Source: Cyclospora cayetanensis (Eukaryota; Apicomplexa; Conoidasida; Eucoccidiorida; Eimeriidae). From it: DNA of 64,000 bases. Position numbers and translations under genes: made by a program. Location of the stretch: the NCBI RefSeq assembly GCF_002999335.1, contig NW_020312314.1, positions 124,001 to 188,000 on the forward strand, in the 5' to 3' direction. Positions 12,601-24,400 of this stretch are shown here, one piece after another (within the stretch, counting starts at the first letter, position 1; each line of letters begins with the position of its first letter). Below the pieces are notes generated by a model. The model was not told the origin of the DNA, did no database searches, and saw only the letters and a list, made by a program, of their open reading frames with translations.

Positions 12601-12793
12601 CATGGCCCCCCCCAAGGGTGTGCGCACCAACCCCAACTACAATGTGACGCTCGAGAAACTGCAGGCGGCTGCGATAAAGCTGCATGCCGATATAATACCA
12701 GACAGTCAGAAGTTTCAGGCTCTCGAGAGAAGGAAGCGCGCGCAAGTGGAAGAGCCAGCCCGCATTCTCGGGGGGGGCCGATACGCCGTTTAG
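9601..12793 (+). CDS. Unrecognised seven-exon gene with a repeated RxxG motif
   Basis: Exons 9601-9915, 10237-10695, 10877-11654, 11860-12016, 12131-12233, 12333-12431 and 12542-12793 join in phase and give 720 residues from ATG 9601 to TAG 12791-12793. Total coding length is exactly divisible by three. Donors include GTAAGG, GTAAAG, GTGAGC and GTACTG; acceptors include CCCCTCAG, TGCCTAG, TTCTCAG and GTTCACAG. I recognise no domain. A related block occurs once in each of the first three exons: LLEEARDEDIRRFGV, LLTAAEKHHLRYFGL and LLQQTFEDDYLRYTGK. Exon 3 is Arg/Ser/Gln-rich. The C-terminal exon carries HMAPPKGVRTNPNYNVTLEK. The protein is basic with no obvious membrane segments, so a scaffold or cytoskeletal role is possible but unproven. 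Exon 6 has an alternative frame, so its boundaries are the least certain. The gene converges with the kinase gene. Confidence 0.72.
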
Positions 12794-13612
12794 ATGCTTG
12801 CTTGTCAGTGCGTCTCTGTCGCTCCTATTGGAGCTGCTGCACGGTGACGTATGCACCTCAAAAAGAGTTCAAAATTAAATCTCAGGAGCCGCTGGAACCG
12901 ATGCTGTCATCGATACTAAGGGCTGCGGAGGGGGTCGGGGGGGCATCAAGGAGCATGCTTATGAGCAAAAACACACTCTAGACTCTCGTGCACCACCCCC
13001 GTATTGAGTATGTATTATGCCTGTTTGCTCTACACTGTGGACGTTTCGAGCTTCCCAAGGCTGCAGAAAGTGCAGCTGACTCCCCGCAAAAAGCACGTAG
13101 GAAAGATTGGCTGGTTGTGTGACTGAGGAGCCCTCGTGGAAGTACCACAGCGTCCTGCACTAAAAGCTTTTCCAGAAAAACTGACGAATTCTAATGCTGA
13201 ATTCGCTGCAGTGCAAAAGTGTGCGCAAGAGGCACGACACCTCACAATCACCGCTTCAGGGACTGCGCTGCTCCTGAAGCGGGTCTGTTGCCCACTGAGC
13301 GTAGTATAAATATATATGTATATATATATATATTTATAGATACATACATATATTTATATATACATGGAAGAAAACCGAAAAAAGGAGTGCTGATATTTTA
13401 TCGCGTCGCAGAGAGGCGAACATGCTTCCCTGCCAGATGTGTACATGTACGTAGGAATACATATATATATTTATACATATTTACATATAGACTCTTAGAT
13501 TGAGTTGCCTGATCCGCTACGGCTCCGGAAGTGGCTGCAGCAGTAGCAGCTGGAACGTGTGCAATTGCAGCAGCAGTGGGGGGAAGGGTTCGCATCAGCA
13601 GCGGTCTGGCGA
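12794..13612. other. Intergenic region between convergent genes
   Basis: This stretch separates the stop codons of the seven-exon gene (+) and the kinase gene (-). About 13306-13500 is rich in TATA/TACA microsatellite. No coding exon is supported. Confidence 0.6.
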
Positions 13613-15906
13613 TTAGTGCTCAATGCCTTGTTGCAGGTGCTGAACAACATCGTAGGCTTTCGTGGTGAAAGACTGCAGAGCCTCGCGAATTTTAGCCTCC
13701 ATGAAAGCGACAGCCTGGAGGGGAGAAAGGTGAAGCTGAAAGCGGGACCTATGGGTGCATAAATACGCACATAGCAGCAGCGCCAAGCTGGGAAGCCGCG
13801 TTCTCTTCGCCTCAGGCAGAGGCGACGGCTTCCAGAAATGGAGCTTGCGAGCGAGACAGCAACAGCAGGGATAGCTCTAAGGACGGAGTGACTACCAGAA
13901 AAAAGGTTTACCGCAGATTTTCTACGGCGAGGGGCTTAAAGCATGCTATGCCCGAGAACTGCATGGCCTCTAAGAAGGATATCAAGTTATCGGCTTGCTC
14001 CCGAAGAATCAAGAAGCTGAGCAGACAAACATGCACAAACATGCACACAAATATGCAAAACATGCACACAAATATGCAAAACATGCACAAAACACACAAC
14101 CATGCAAAACATGCACAAAACACACAAACACACAAACATGCACAAAACACACAAATATGCACAAAACACACAAATATGCAAAACATGCACAAAGCAAAAA
14201 ACATGCAAACATGCACAAAACGCACAAACATGCACAAAACACACAAACATGCAAAATATGCAAACATGCACAAAACACACAAATATGCACAAAACACGCA
14301 AATATGCACAAAACACGCAAACATGCACAAAACACACAAACATGCACAAAACACACAAATATGCACAAAACACACAAACATGCACAAAACACACAAACAT
14401 GCACAAAACACACAAATATGCACAAAACACACAAACATGCACAAAACACACAAACATGCACAAAACACACAAATATGCAAAATATGCAAACATGCACAAA
14501 ACACACAAACATGCACAAAACACACAAACATGCACAAAACACACAAACATGCACAAAACACACAAATATGCAAAATATGCAAACATGCACAAAACACGCA
14601 AACATGCACAAGACACACAAATATGCACAAGACACAAAACATGCACAAGACACAAAACATGCACAAAACACACAAACATGCACAAGACACAAAACATGCA
14701 CAAAACACACAAACATGCAAACATGCACAAAACACACAAACACACAAACATGCACAAAACACGCAAACATGCACAAAACACACAAATATGCACAAAACAC
14801 GCAAACATGCACAAAACACACAAATATGCACAAAACACAAAACATGCACAAAACACACAAACATGCACAAGACACAAAACATGCACAAAACACACAAACA
14901 TGCACAAAACACAAAACATGCACAAAACACACGAACATGCACAAAACACACAAACATGCACAAGACACACAAACATGCACAAAACACACAAACATGCACA
15001 AAACACAAATATGCAAACATGCACGAAACTTTCTCCCAGACTTTCCCGTGCGCCTCGACCGCGGGCAGCTCTGCAGAGCAGAACCGCAAGCCGAGGAAGG
15101 AAGGGAGGAAGGGTGGGATTAGAGAGATGGCGCTTGGGTAGCAGAGAGCGCTAAAGCGAGACGTTTTTAGCCCGCATATGGCGAAGCAGACTACACACAC
15201 CGACCCTCGAATGCATTTGCTAGAAAAAGCTTTAAAAAGAGGTCCTTGTTCTCTCCCCAGCAACACAGACATTTCCGCCGTCAACTTGAAGGGTGCCCTC
15301 TCAAACGCGAGATCGCCTCCCGGAGATAGCTCCATGATGAATCCGAAGTCAATATGCATCAGGCGACCGCTCTCCACGGAGATCAAGACATTGCCGTTGT
15401 GACGATCCTTCACCTGAGAAAACACACACGGCGACAGAGACTGCATCCCCACAAGTCCATTCGCACCGCCTGCGGCACAGAGCCTGGAAAAGCGAAGCAC
15501 GAAAAGACTGCGCAGACAAATTAAGCTGCGCGACGGCGAAGGAAAGCACTTCAAGCCTCGACAACCGCCTTCTATCGACGCGCACCTGCAGGAGATAGCT
15601 GAAGATCGCATAAGCCGCCAAAGAATCCGCGAAGTTTCTTGCCGCTGTCTCGTAAGCGATACGCTCAAGCCGCTTGCTCAGCAGCAGTGCCTCCTGCTGC
15701 TGCTGCTGCGACGGCGAGCCCACTCGCTGCGGCTCCTGTTGCTGCTGCTGCTGAGGCGGCTGTGGCTGCCGCTGCCGCTGCTGCTGCTTGTGCTTGTGCT
15801 TGTGCTTGTGCTGCTCTCCCCTCTGCGGCTCCTCTTCATCGTCAGTGTCGTACGTGAAGTTGAGCACACAAGGATCTGCGGCGAGAACGGCCAGCGTGCC
15901 CCCGTG

Positions 15907-15937
<31 letters not shown>

Positions 15938-18900
15938 GCAGCAGCAGCAGCAGCATTCTGCGGATCAGCCGCGTCTGCAGCCTGGGGAGAGAGAGAGGGA
16001 ATTCCCCCATTGCTGCTGCGGGAGAAGGAAGACAGAGCAGGGGTGTCGTTTTTCTGGAAGGCGAGAGAAAAAAATTCTACGAGAGAGCAACCAAAGAGCT
16101 TCCCAATTTGATGTCTGCTGTATGTATCAGGTACAACCGAGACAGCACCCCCCACACAAAAGCCACCCCCTTTCGCGCGAGCTGGCGATGAGGTGTCTGC
16201 TGCTGCTGTTGCGGTGTCTGCTGCTGCTGTTGCGGTGTCTGCTGCTGCTGTTGCGGTGTCTGCTGCTGCTGTTGCGGTGTCTGCTGCTGCTGTTGCGGTG
16301 TCTGCTGCTGCTGTTGCTGCTGCTGCTGCCGGCCAGGAGACGGCTTCGCCCTCCCCAGATGAGGAGTCGAAGGCGAAATTCAGATTAACCGATGAAGGGT
16401 GAGCGCTGCAGCTGCGAGCAGGAAAGACGGCTCTTGTTGCAGACGCTGTCAGCACGCTTGAGGAGGCTTCATTTGCTGCTGCCGCGGCAGCTGCTTTTTT
16501 TTCGCTGCTGCTGCACGACGCAGCAGAGGAGCTGCTCTGTCGAGGCTGGAAATTTCGAGGCTTTATATGCTGCTGCTGGGGGTTATTGTTGCTGTTGCTG
16601 CTGCTGCTCGCGCCATGCGGCGGCGTATGGACCTGTAAGCGCTGACTGACTGCGGCAACTGCGTATGGACGGAGCCAGGAAGACTCCCCCGCAGATGCCA
16701 GTGCAGAAAGGCATATCTGAATACGCAAAACGCAGAAATATTTCAAGGAGCAAGAATTTCCTTTCCATCAACTCCTCGACGCTGCACTCCCCAGCGCTGC
16801 CTCCTCGAATGGCAGAAAAAAGCAACACTGGCAGCCGCAGGAGCAGCACCGATCGTTGCGCAGCAGTAAACAGCACACAGAGACACAGACACAGAGACAC
16901 AAACACAGAGAGACATAGAGACATACACAGACACAGAGAGACACACACACAGAAACAGAGAGACACACACAGACACAGACACATATACACAGACAAACAG
17001 ACACACACAGATACAGACACAGACACACACACAGACACACAGAAAAGCAAACACACACAAACAGATACACACAAACACACAGATACAGATACACACAAAC
17101 ACACAGATACAGAGACTCACAAACACACAGATACACACACACACACATACACATATACACACACATAGACACAGACACACACACACACAGACAAACCGAC
17201 ACACACAAACACATAAACGAAAACACACAAACACAAACACATATATATATATATATACACATAGACGCGTCAACTGCAACAGCTACAAAGGGGTCTGCGC
17301 GCATACGCCAGCTGCTTGGACCGCAAGGGCATCTTGCTGAAGATCGTCGAACAGCTTAAAGATACATGCCGGATGCGAAGTTTGATCAAGAGACTCAAAA
17401 GACAAAAGAAAAGGTGCCTGCAGACGCGCGTGGCGACATCCCATATCCACAGAGAAGCAGCGCTTCTCTCAGACCCATACATACCACACATATGCATGCA
17501 TGCCTCCTGCATGCATGCGACACAGCGGCCATACCTACAAGCGTAAGTCTATAGAGAGAGACGTATAGCGCGCATACTCAGCTAGGGGGATCCGTGTGTA
17601 TGCCTGTTTACAATTAGATCTATCTATCTATCTATCTATCTCTCTCTCTCTATATATGTATATATACGATGACGTGACACCTCTCCTGCTCCTTTCATGG
17701 AAGAGCACCCCGCGACACCCCCCTGTCAATTCGCTGCCATCTCAATTCACGACACTGCGGCATTTTTCCAGGCGACGCATGCGGTTCCAAGCAGACGGAA
17801 GAGGGGCAGAGAGAGTGCAGATTCAGAAAAGGCAATGAAGAATGCATCGGCGAAGGCGGCAGGGTAGCTGCACACGAGACAACTTGCCTTGGCAGCTGAT
17901 TGCATTCCCTTGGCTGTGGATGGCAAAGCCTTTGCAATTCGCACGTCTTCCGTGAGCAGAAAAAATCCTTCACACGAGAAGACTTCCTGAGGCGTCGTTG
18001 ATAGCCAGCCAGACACACGCGCAGACCTACCCATTCAACAAATATTGTAAATGCATTGATCTTTTTCACATTGCAGAGCACATATTTTATGCATATATTT
18101 AATACTGGCATTCATAGTAGAGTCCGCCAGCAGGGATCGGAAGCGAAGTGGAGCCCAAGCAGCATGGCGGCTGTACATACAGTCGGTCATGCAAGCAACA
18201 AAAACAGTGAAAGCGCAGAGAAATCATGCTGACAGGACATGTCGCCAGTCGCCAGCACACACACGTTAAAAACTGCTTTTAAAAAAGAACTCGGGTGGAG
18301 GAAACAGCGCGAAACGTTGAGAAGCAACACGAAAGAGAAGGCCGTAAAGAAGAGGCAAGCGGCGAGACTGGGGTGTACAAAAATATGCAGACTACGCGTT
18401 TTTTACAAGAGAAAATTAGGCCTAGAAGGCGTGCCTGTATGCGTGCGAGCTGCTGTTTGAAGAAGGCGTTTCGCGAGGCAGGAGGAATTTTAACAGCTTC
18501 TCCGCTGCAAACATGCGCAAGGTGGACACGGTAAAATGCATGCATGCGGGCTGTTGCAAGCATGCATGCATGCATGCATGCAACAAGGAAAGGAACGCGG
18601 TATGGCAGCACTGCACGGAGAAAGAGAAGCTCCGCGCAGTGCTGCTACACCGCCTGCCCTTTCCCTCCAGCAGCCTTTCAGTTTACCCCTTTTCGAGAAG
18701 CTGGGGAAAAGAAGAAGAAGCAGACAGTCCGTCCGTTGCAGGGGAGGCAGCGGTAGGAACGACGAGAGAGGATTTCACAAAGGAGGAGACGCGGCAGAGA
18801 AAGTGAGAAGACGAGGCAAGGGCCGAACTCACTTACAGGGAGAGACTAAGAGAAAGAAAAAAAAGAAAAAAAAGGCACAAGCCACAAAAAAGATCGACAA

Positions 18901-18957
18901 AAAAACGCACACTTGATGAGGCAGGCAGCGAGGCCGTTCGCAGTAGTTCGTCAAATG

Positions 18958-19018
<61 letters not shown>

Positions 19019-21245
19019 GTATATATATACATCTATGTATAGATACATATATACATACCTTAAGGCAATTATGGCATTCCAGTAATGAAGTTGTTGCTGG
19101 AGCGAGGCACGCGCTTCTGGCCGCATCAAGCGGAAGAGCTCATGCTGCGAAATATAAAGCACGAGAACAACAGCAGCAGCAAAATGCGCTGCAGAATATA
19201 AAGCACAAGAGCAACAGACACAGCAGCAAAATGTGCTGCAAAATATAAAGCACAAGAGCAACAGACACAGCAGCAAAATGTGCTGCAAAATATAAAGCAC
19301 AAGAACAACAGACACAGCAGCAAAATGCGCTGCAAAATAGAAACAACGAGAACAACAACAGCAGCAAAACGCGCTGCAAAATATAAAGCACAAGAGCAAC
19401 AGCAGCAGCAGCAAAATGTGCTGTAAAATATAAAGCACAAGAGCAACAGACACAGCAGCAATATGCGCTGCAAAATATAAAGCACAAGAGCAACAGCAGC
19501 AGCAGCAAGAGCAGCAAGAGCAGCAGCTGCTGCTGCTGCTACGCGAGGCATCGTCGTGGAGTTAAAAGCCGAACACGTGGATCTGAAGTAGCGTCCTTTG
19601 CTGAAGGAGCCTCTCCACTTCTTGAATTGCATTCGCGCATTTGCAGCCTCGCAACTGTATGAACACGCTTTTAAAAAATGTCAGTGAAGACGCAGAGCTG
19701 CGCTACAACGCGAAGGCTCCATGTACGTCTCTTACTCGAAGGCGCCTTGCCTTAGCGGCTAAAGGATCTCCCTCTACCTACACCACAGCAGCCAGCGCAG
19801 AGTGAAAAAGGCGACGCAGCAGCTACAGCAGAGCGGCAACATACACCAGATATCGGAAATTCTCGAAAAAGAAAGCGATGCATGCGGCTGCCAGACGCGT
19901 GCGAATGCGCAACACTCCGTGAACAAAATATCGTGCACGAGAAACAGAAACAGCTGCAAAATTAGAAACAGCTGCAAAATCAGAATCAGCTGCAGAAGCA
20001 GAATCCGGTGCAGCTGCAGAATCAGCATCAGAAGCAGAATCAGCAGCTGCACAAAGAGCTGCACCGAAATCAGCAGCAGCTACAGCAGAATCAGCAGCAG
20101 CAGCGGAATTAGCAGCAACCCCACCACCACAACCACCATCACTAGGGAGCTGCGACAAAGGACAGCCGCCTATGGAGTGGACCGCTCGAACGTACGTTGG
20201 CTGCGGAGTCGATCTGCAGCGCAAACGAAAGCTGTCGGAAAGTGCAAGCGCCATCGTCTGTGGCACCGCTGCTGCATGGTGAACGGCAGCCTCCTTGCGT
20301 GTGCAGCTGCTCTGTCTGCTGCCCACAGAAGTCTGCAATCAATGCTCCTTCAAGTGCCCTTCCAGGATCGACACGCAGCGCTTGCAAGAGCTGAGGTTGG
20401 AGCAAGGCGAACAAATGCTGCTGCCGCTGTACCGAGCAGCGTGCGCTGCGGGAGGCTGCCTTGCTGCTGAGCATCAACACGTTGCATGCGGCAGCTCGCA
20501 TAAGCTGCACGGTGCCGAAGGCAGCCAGTGCATGCACACGCGGCTGTGCTGCCTCTGCGAAAAGCCTCCCATCATCCGTCTCCTCGCAGCAGCAGCAGCA
20601 ACACGCAGCGGCAACGGCAGTTGCTGTGCCTGGATGCAGCAGTGTCAAGACACCCTGCACAGGCAGAGTGCTGCTGCAGTACAAAAGACACCGAACAATC
20701 AGGCCGATGGCGGGAAGGCGCTGCTGCAGTTGCTGCCGCTGTAGCTGCTGCGAAGGCTTCTGTTGCTCCCGTTGCTGAGGCATACTCTGGGGAGACTTCT
20801 GTAGCGCCTCCGGAGACGCTGCAAAACTCCCCGTGCATGACACGGTGTCTCCGCAGATCTGCGAAGATCTGAGGCAGCGGACTACCTGCTGCTGCAGCAG
20901 CAACAAGAGTAATCTCCAAAGAGGAGCAGCAGCAGCTCCTGCCGAGTGCTGCGTCTCCTGCTGCAACAGTGCTCTTGCTGTTCGTAGAGGCCACCTTGCC
21001 GCGGCTTCAAAAGCAGCACTCGTTTCGCTGCATCCGCCCACAGACGCAGACAAGGAAAAGTGCAGACAAATAGTGACAAAATGCTGCTGCAGGATCGCCA
21101 GGGTGGCCTCTGCTGACTCTGCATGCGCTGCTGTGTGATATCTGGTGCGCAGGCTTGCCAGTCTCTGCTGGGAGAGGAGAGAAAAAGAGAGGCAGAAAGA
21201 AAGAGAGCGAGAATTAGAAAGAAAGAGACAGAGAGAGAGAGACAG

Positions 21246-21278
<33 letters not shown>

Positions 21279-21411
21279 TAGACAGAGAGACAGAGACAGC
21301 GAAAGAGAGAGAAAGAAAGAAAGAAAAAGAGAGAAAGAAACAGAGAGACAGAGACAGAGAATGAGAGAGAAAGAAAGAAACAGAGAGAGAGAGAGACAGA
21401 GAGAGAGAGAC

Positions 21412-21442
<31 letters not shown>

Positions 21443-24400
21443 CAGAGAGAGAGACAGAGAGAGAGAGATATAGAAAGAAAGAGAAAGAGAGACAGAGAAA
21501 GAGACGGAGAAAGATAAAGAAAGAAAGAAACAGAGAAAGAAAGAAACAAAGAGAAAGCGACAGACAGACAGGTACATAGAGACAGAGACACATACAGCCT
21601 TCGCAACGACTCCCGAACTTACGCTGCAGCAAGCAGAGCAGAGGATGCCTGGAGTCGCTGTGCTGCTGCTGCAATGAGCGAAAGCGAAGCGCCTTGCAGC
21701 ACGACTGCTGCTGCATCCTCCGCGTCTGTCATCTTTTGCGTTCCAGTTGCTGCCCCCGCGGTGTCTTCGGGGATGTCGGTACAGCCGGAGAGTGTTTTTG
21801 AATTTTTCTTGCGGGATGCATTGCGCTTTGCCGTTCCCCTGCTAGTGCTGCGCCTGCCTGCTCCCGTTGCTGCTTGCTGCAGCAGCTCCTGTCTCCACAA
21901 AACCAAGTCGCGATGCGGCGTGGCAGCCGTAGACACCCAGGGCAAGTCTGCTGCAGCAGCAGCTGCTGCATGCGCTGCTGTCGACACAGCGCGTGCCAGC
22001 AAGGCGAACCGTCCTCGCTTCGCGTCTGCTGCTTGCTGGCTGCGCGCGAATGCAGCGACAGTCGCAGAATCGAGCTCTGCAGACATCTGCGTAGAAAACG
22101 CATGCGCGGCTCGCAAGGCGCTAGCCTCCGCATCTGCTGCTGCTGCTCCCGCTGCTGTCGCGACTGCTGCTGCTGTCGCTGCTGCCCCCTGCGCATCTTG
22201 GGGAGGCAGACAGCAGACGGCAGCCGCTAGGCGCTCGACTTCCTCCAGGAGAAGCAGCCGCATAAGACTCCGACACGCACTGACGTCTTCCTGGAGAATG
22301 CATGCGCTGCTGCTGCTCTCGGCCCTTGCTGCTGCTGCATGGGCATGCGCTGAAGCGGCTGCTGGCAGCCGCTGCTGCTGCCGCCGGTGGGCAGAAAAAG
22401 AGTTGCTGCCGCTCCTCCTGTTCCCTGCTAAGCTCAGCAACGCACATGCCCTCCAGCGCAAGCTGCTCCCGCACTTGCTCCTGCTGCGAAAGAACGCGCA
22501 GCAGCTGCTTGCGACAGCCCCCCTGCTCCTCAAAGCGTTCGGCTGCCGAAGTGCCTCTGCGACGAAACTAATTTCGTCTGCCAACAGCGCAACTCGCTGT
22601 CTTGGATAGCAGAAACACGCGCTGTCTCCCCCCCTGCGGGGGTACTCCCCATGATACCAACGCTTGCAGCCAGCGCCAGTAGCAGCATTAGCAGCGGCAG
22701 CAGACGCTATGTCCACTGCAGCGCGTATGTCTTGGCACTCGCAGAAGCGTAGCCAGATCTCGTGGGGTGCTCTCTGCAAGAAGCAGCACACTGCGGCGTA
22801 GGTACAGCGCAGCAGCAGCAGCTGCTGCAGGTGTATCCCCGAAAGTGCCCCTCGACCGGCAAGCAGAGCCTGCTGCTCAGCAGCAAGTGTGCTGCTGCTG
22901 CTGCTGCTGCATCGCATGAGCTGCTGCGGAGTGCTGTTCGCCTGCAGCAGCCTGCAGCACTGCGCGCCGCGCTGCTGCTGCCGCTGCGAGCTGCAGCAGC
23001 AGCAGCCGCACGCTGCGAGAGCGGCGAGGCAGCAGCGGAGGGCAGCAAAGAGCAGCAGCGCCGCATGCCCCCTTCCAGTAGCCGCAAAACTCCCCGTAAG
23101 GCTGCAACAAGCAGGCATCTGCTCAAGACTGAGCTGCGGAGACAAGGCTGCGCCGCATCGGGCAGCAAAGCGACACAGCAACAGGTGAGAAAACGGCAGC
23201 GACAGACTCCCGTCTGCTGCTGCTGCTGCTTCGCGCGCAGCAGCGCAGCAGCAGCAGCCGTCACTGCAGCCGTCACTGCAGCCGCATGCACTCCTCGGCA
23301 CTGCTTCCTGCAACAGCACGTCGGGAATTTGTGGGATGGGGGAGGAGGGGACAGATGCTGTTGAGGCTGCTGCTGCAGGGGAGCGAGCACCCCACATTTG
23401 CGTTGCGAATGTTTCGACGCTGCCACGAAAAGAAGCAAGACTCCGTCTGGAAGCGGCGAGCTGCCGCTCCAGTCGCACGTGGTGCTGCTGCAGAAGGGTG
23501 AAGTACACGCTGAAGGGGGGTCTGGAGTGTGCGGAGGCGCAGCAGCGCGATGGCAGCAGCAGCTGCTGCTGCTGCTGCTCCTCCTCCCGCAGCAGCAGCT
23601 GCTGCTGCTGCAGCAAGCTCGGCAAGTCAAGCTGCTGCGCCATACGCTGCAGCAGCTCGTCGCGACGCTGCTGCATCAGCAGCAGCGGCTCGTAGAGCGC
23701 CGCTGCTGCCGCCGATGCAGCAGCAGCGCCTGTCTGCCCGTGTAGCCGCAAGAGCAAATCAGGAGAGGGTCCAGTGGGGGAGTCAAGCGCTGCAGCGGAG
23801 AAAGAGGCGAGCGAGGCTGCCGCAGGCACGCGCTGCTGCTGCAAGATCAGCAGACTCTCCCCCTCTGCACAGAGCTGCTGAGATTGCTGCAAGACTTGCT
23901 GAGCGCCCAAAATCCACGACGCGCGGAGCCAGCTCCCTGCCTGTGCGGCAGCTACATCAGGAGCCGCTAGACAGTCGCCCTCCACGCTGCAAGCCTCCAG
24001 CAGCTGCATTCTCTCGGTGTCTTGAGGCGAGATCGCGTGAGCAGCAGCAACAAAGGCTGACCACAACCAAGCAGCAGTCCACGGCAAGCCGTCAGTGGCG
24101 ATTTGCTGCAGCAGCTGCTGCTGCAGCACCAAGAAGGTGCCGTCTCTCAGCGCCGCTGCTGCTGCAGCCGCGGCAGAGACGCAAGCTCGCTGCAAGGCAG
24201 CCTCCTCTTGGGCGGAGGAGGCTGCCTTGCTAGGAGTCGTCCTTTTCTTCCCCGCAGCAAAAACGCGACGCTGGCGCTGCCGCAGCGTGACAAGGACGCT
24301 TCCCCACAGCTCAGCAGCGAGCAGCACAAGCGCCATAGGCGTGCCGACTGCAGCAGCAGCTGCAGCAGCTGCAGCAGCAGCAGCAGCAGCAGCAGGACCT

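Larger units (their letters stand above)
13613..17986 (-). other. Kinase-domain exons of the PI4K gene
   Basis: In transcript order: 17986-17888 (ends MQSAAK), 17417-17287 (APFLLSF, then [12 protein letters not shown]), an uncertain exon near 16850-16620, a long exon ending at 15586 ([12 protein letters not shown], then Ala, Lys/His and Gln runs, then [16 protein letters not shown]), 15413-15205 ([14 protein letters not shown]), 14016-13912 ([15 protein letters not shown]), perhaps a small exon near 13840-13765, and 13714-13613 (last 33 residues). Phases match at every junction I could check. The catalytic loop and the DFG-like triad are intact, so the enzyme is probably active. The usual KVGDDxRQD motif reads KLFDDLQQD. 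The intron 17887-17418 is GC-AG (AAG|GCAAGT ... CTGCAG). Confidence 0.85.
18396..21153 (-). other. Linker exons upstream of the PI4K kinase domain
   Basis: In transcript order: 21153-20196, 19654-19577, 19144-19059 and 18504-18396, with phases 2, 0, 0, 2, 0 matching at each junction. The first carries the PI4KA-like [20 protein letters not shown] and several Cys, Gln and Ala runs. The others carry [37 protein letters not shown] and [18 protein letters not shown]. The donor at 19059 is AAG|GTATGT and that at 20196 is GTACGT. The acceptor at 21153 is the weakest, because an earlier CCCAG is available out of phase. Confidence 0.7.

Noticed and set aside
14030..15024. CRISPR-like or coding repeats (long KHTNMHKT / CFVHVCVF frames on both strands)
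   Set aside because: Units are contiguous 19-mers without spacers, and all frames are open because the unit lacks stops. The array lies precisely within an intron of the kinase gene.
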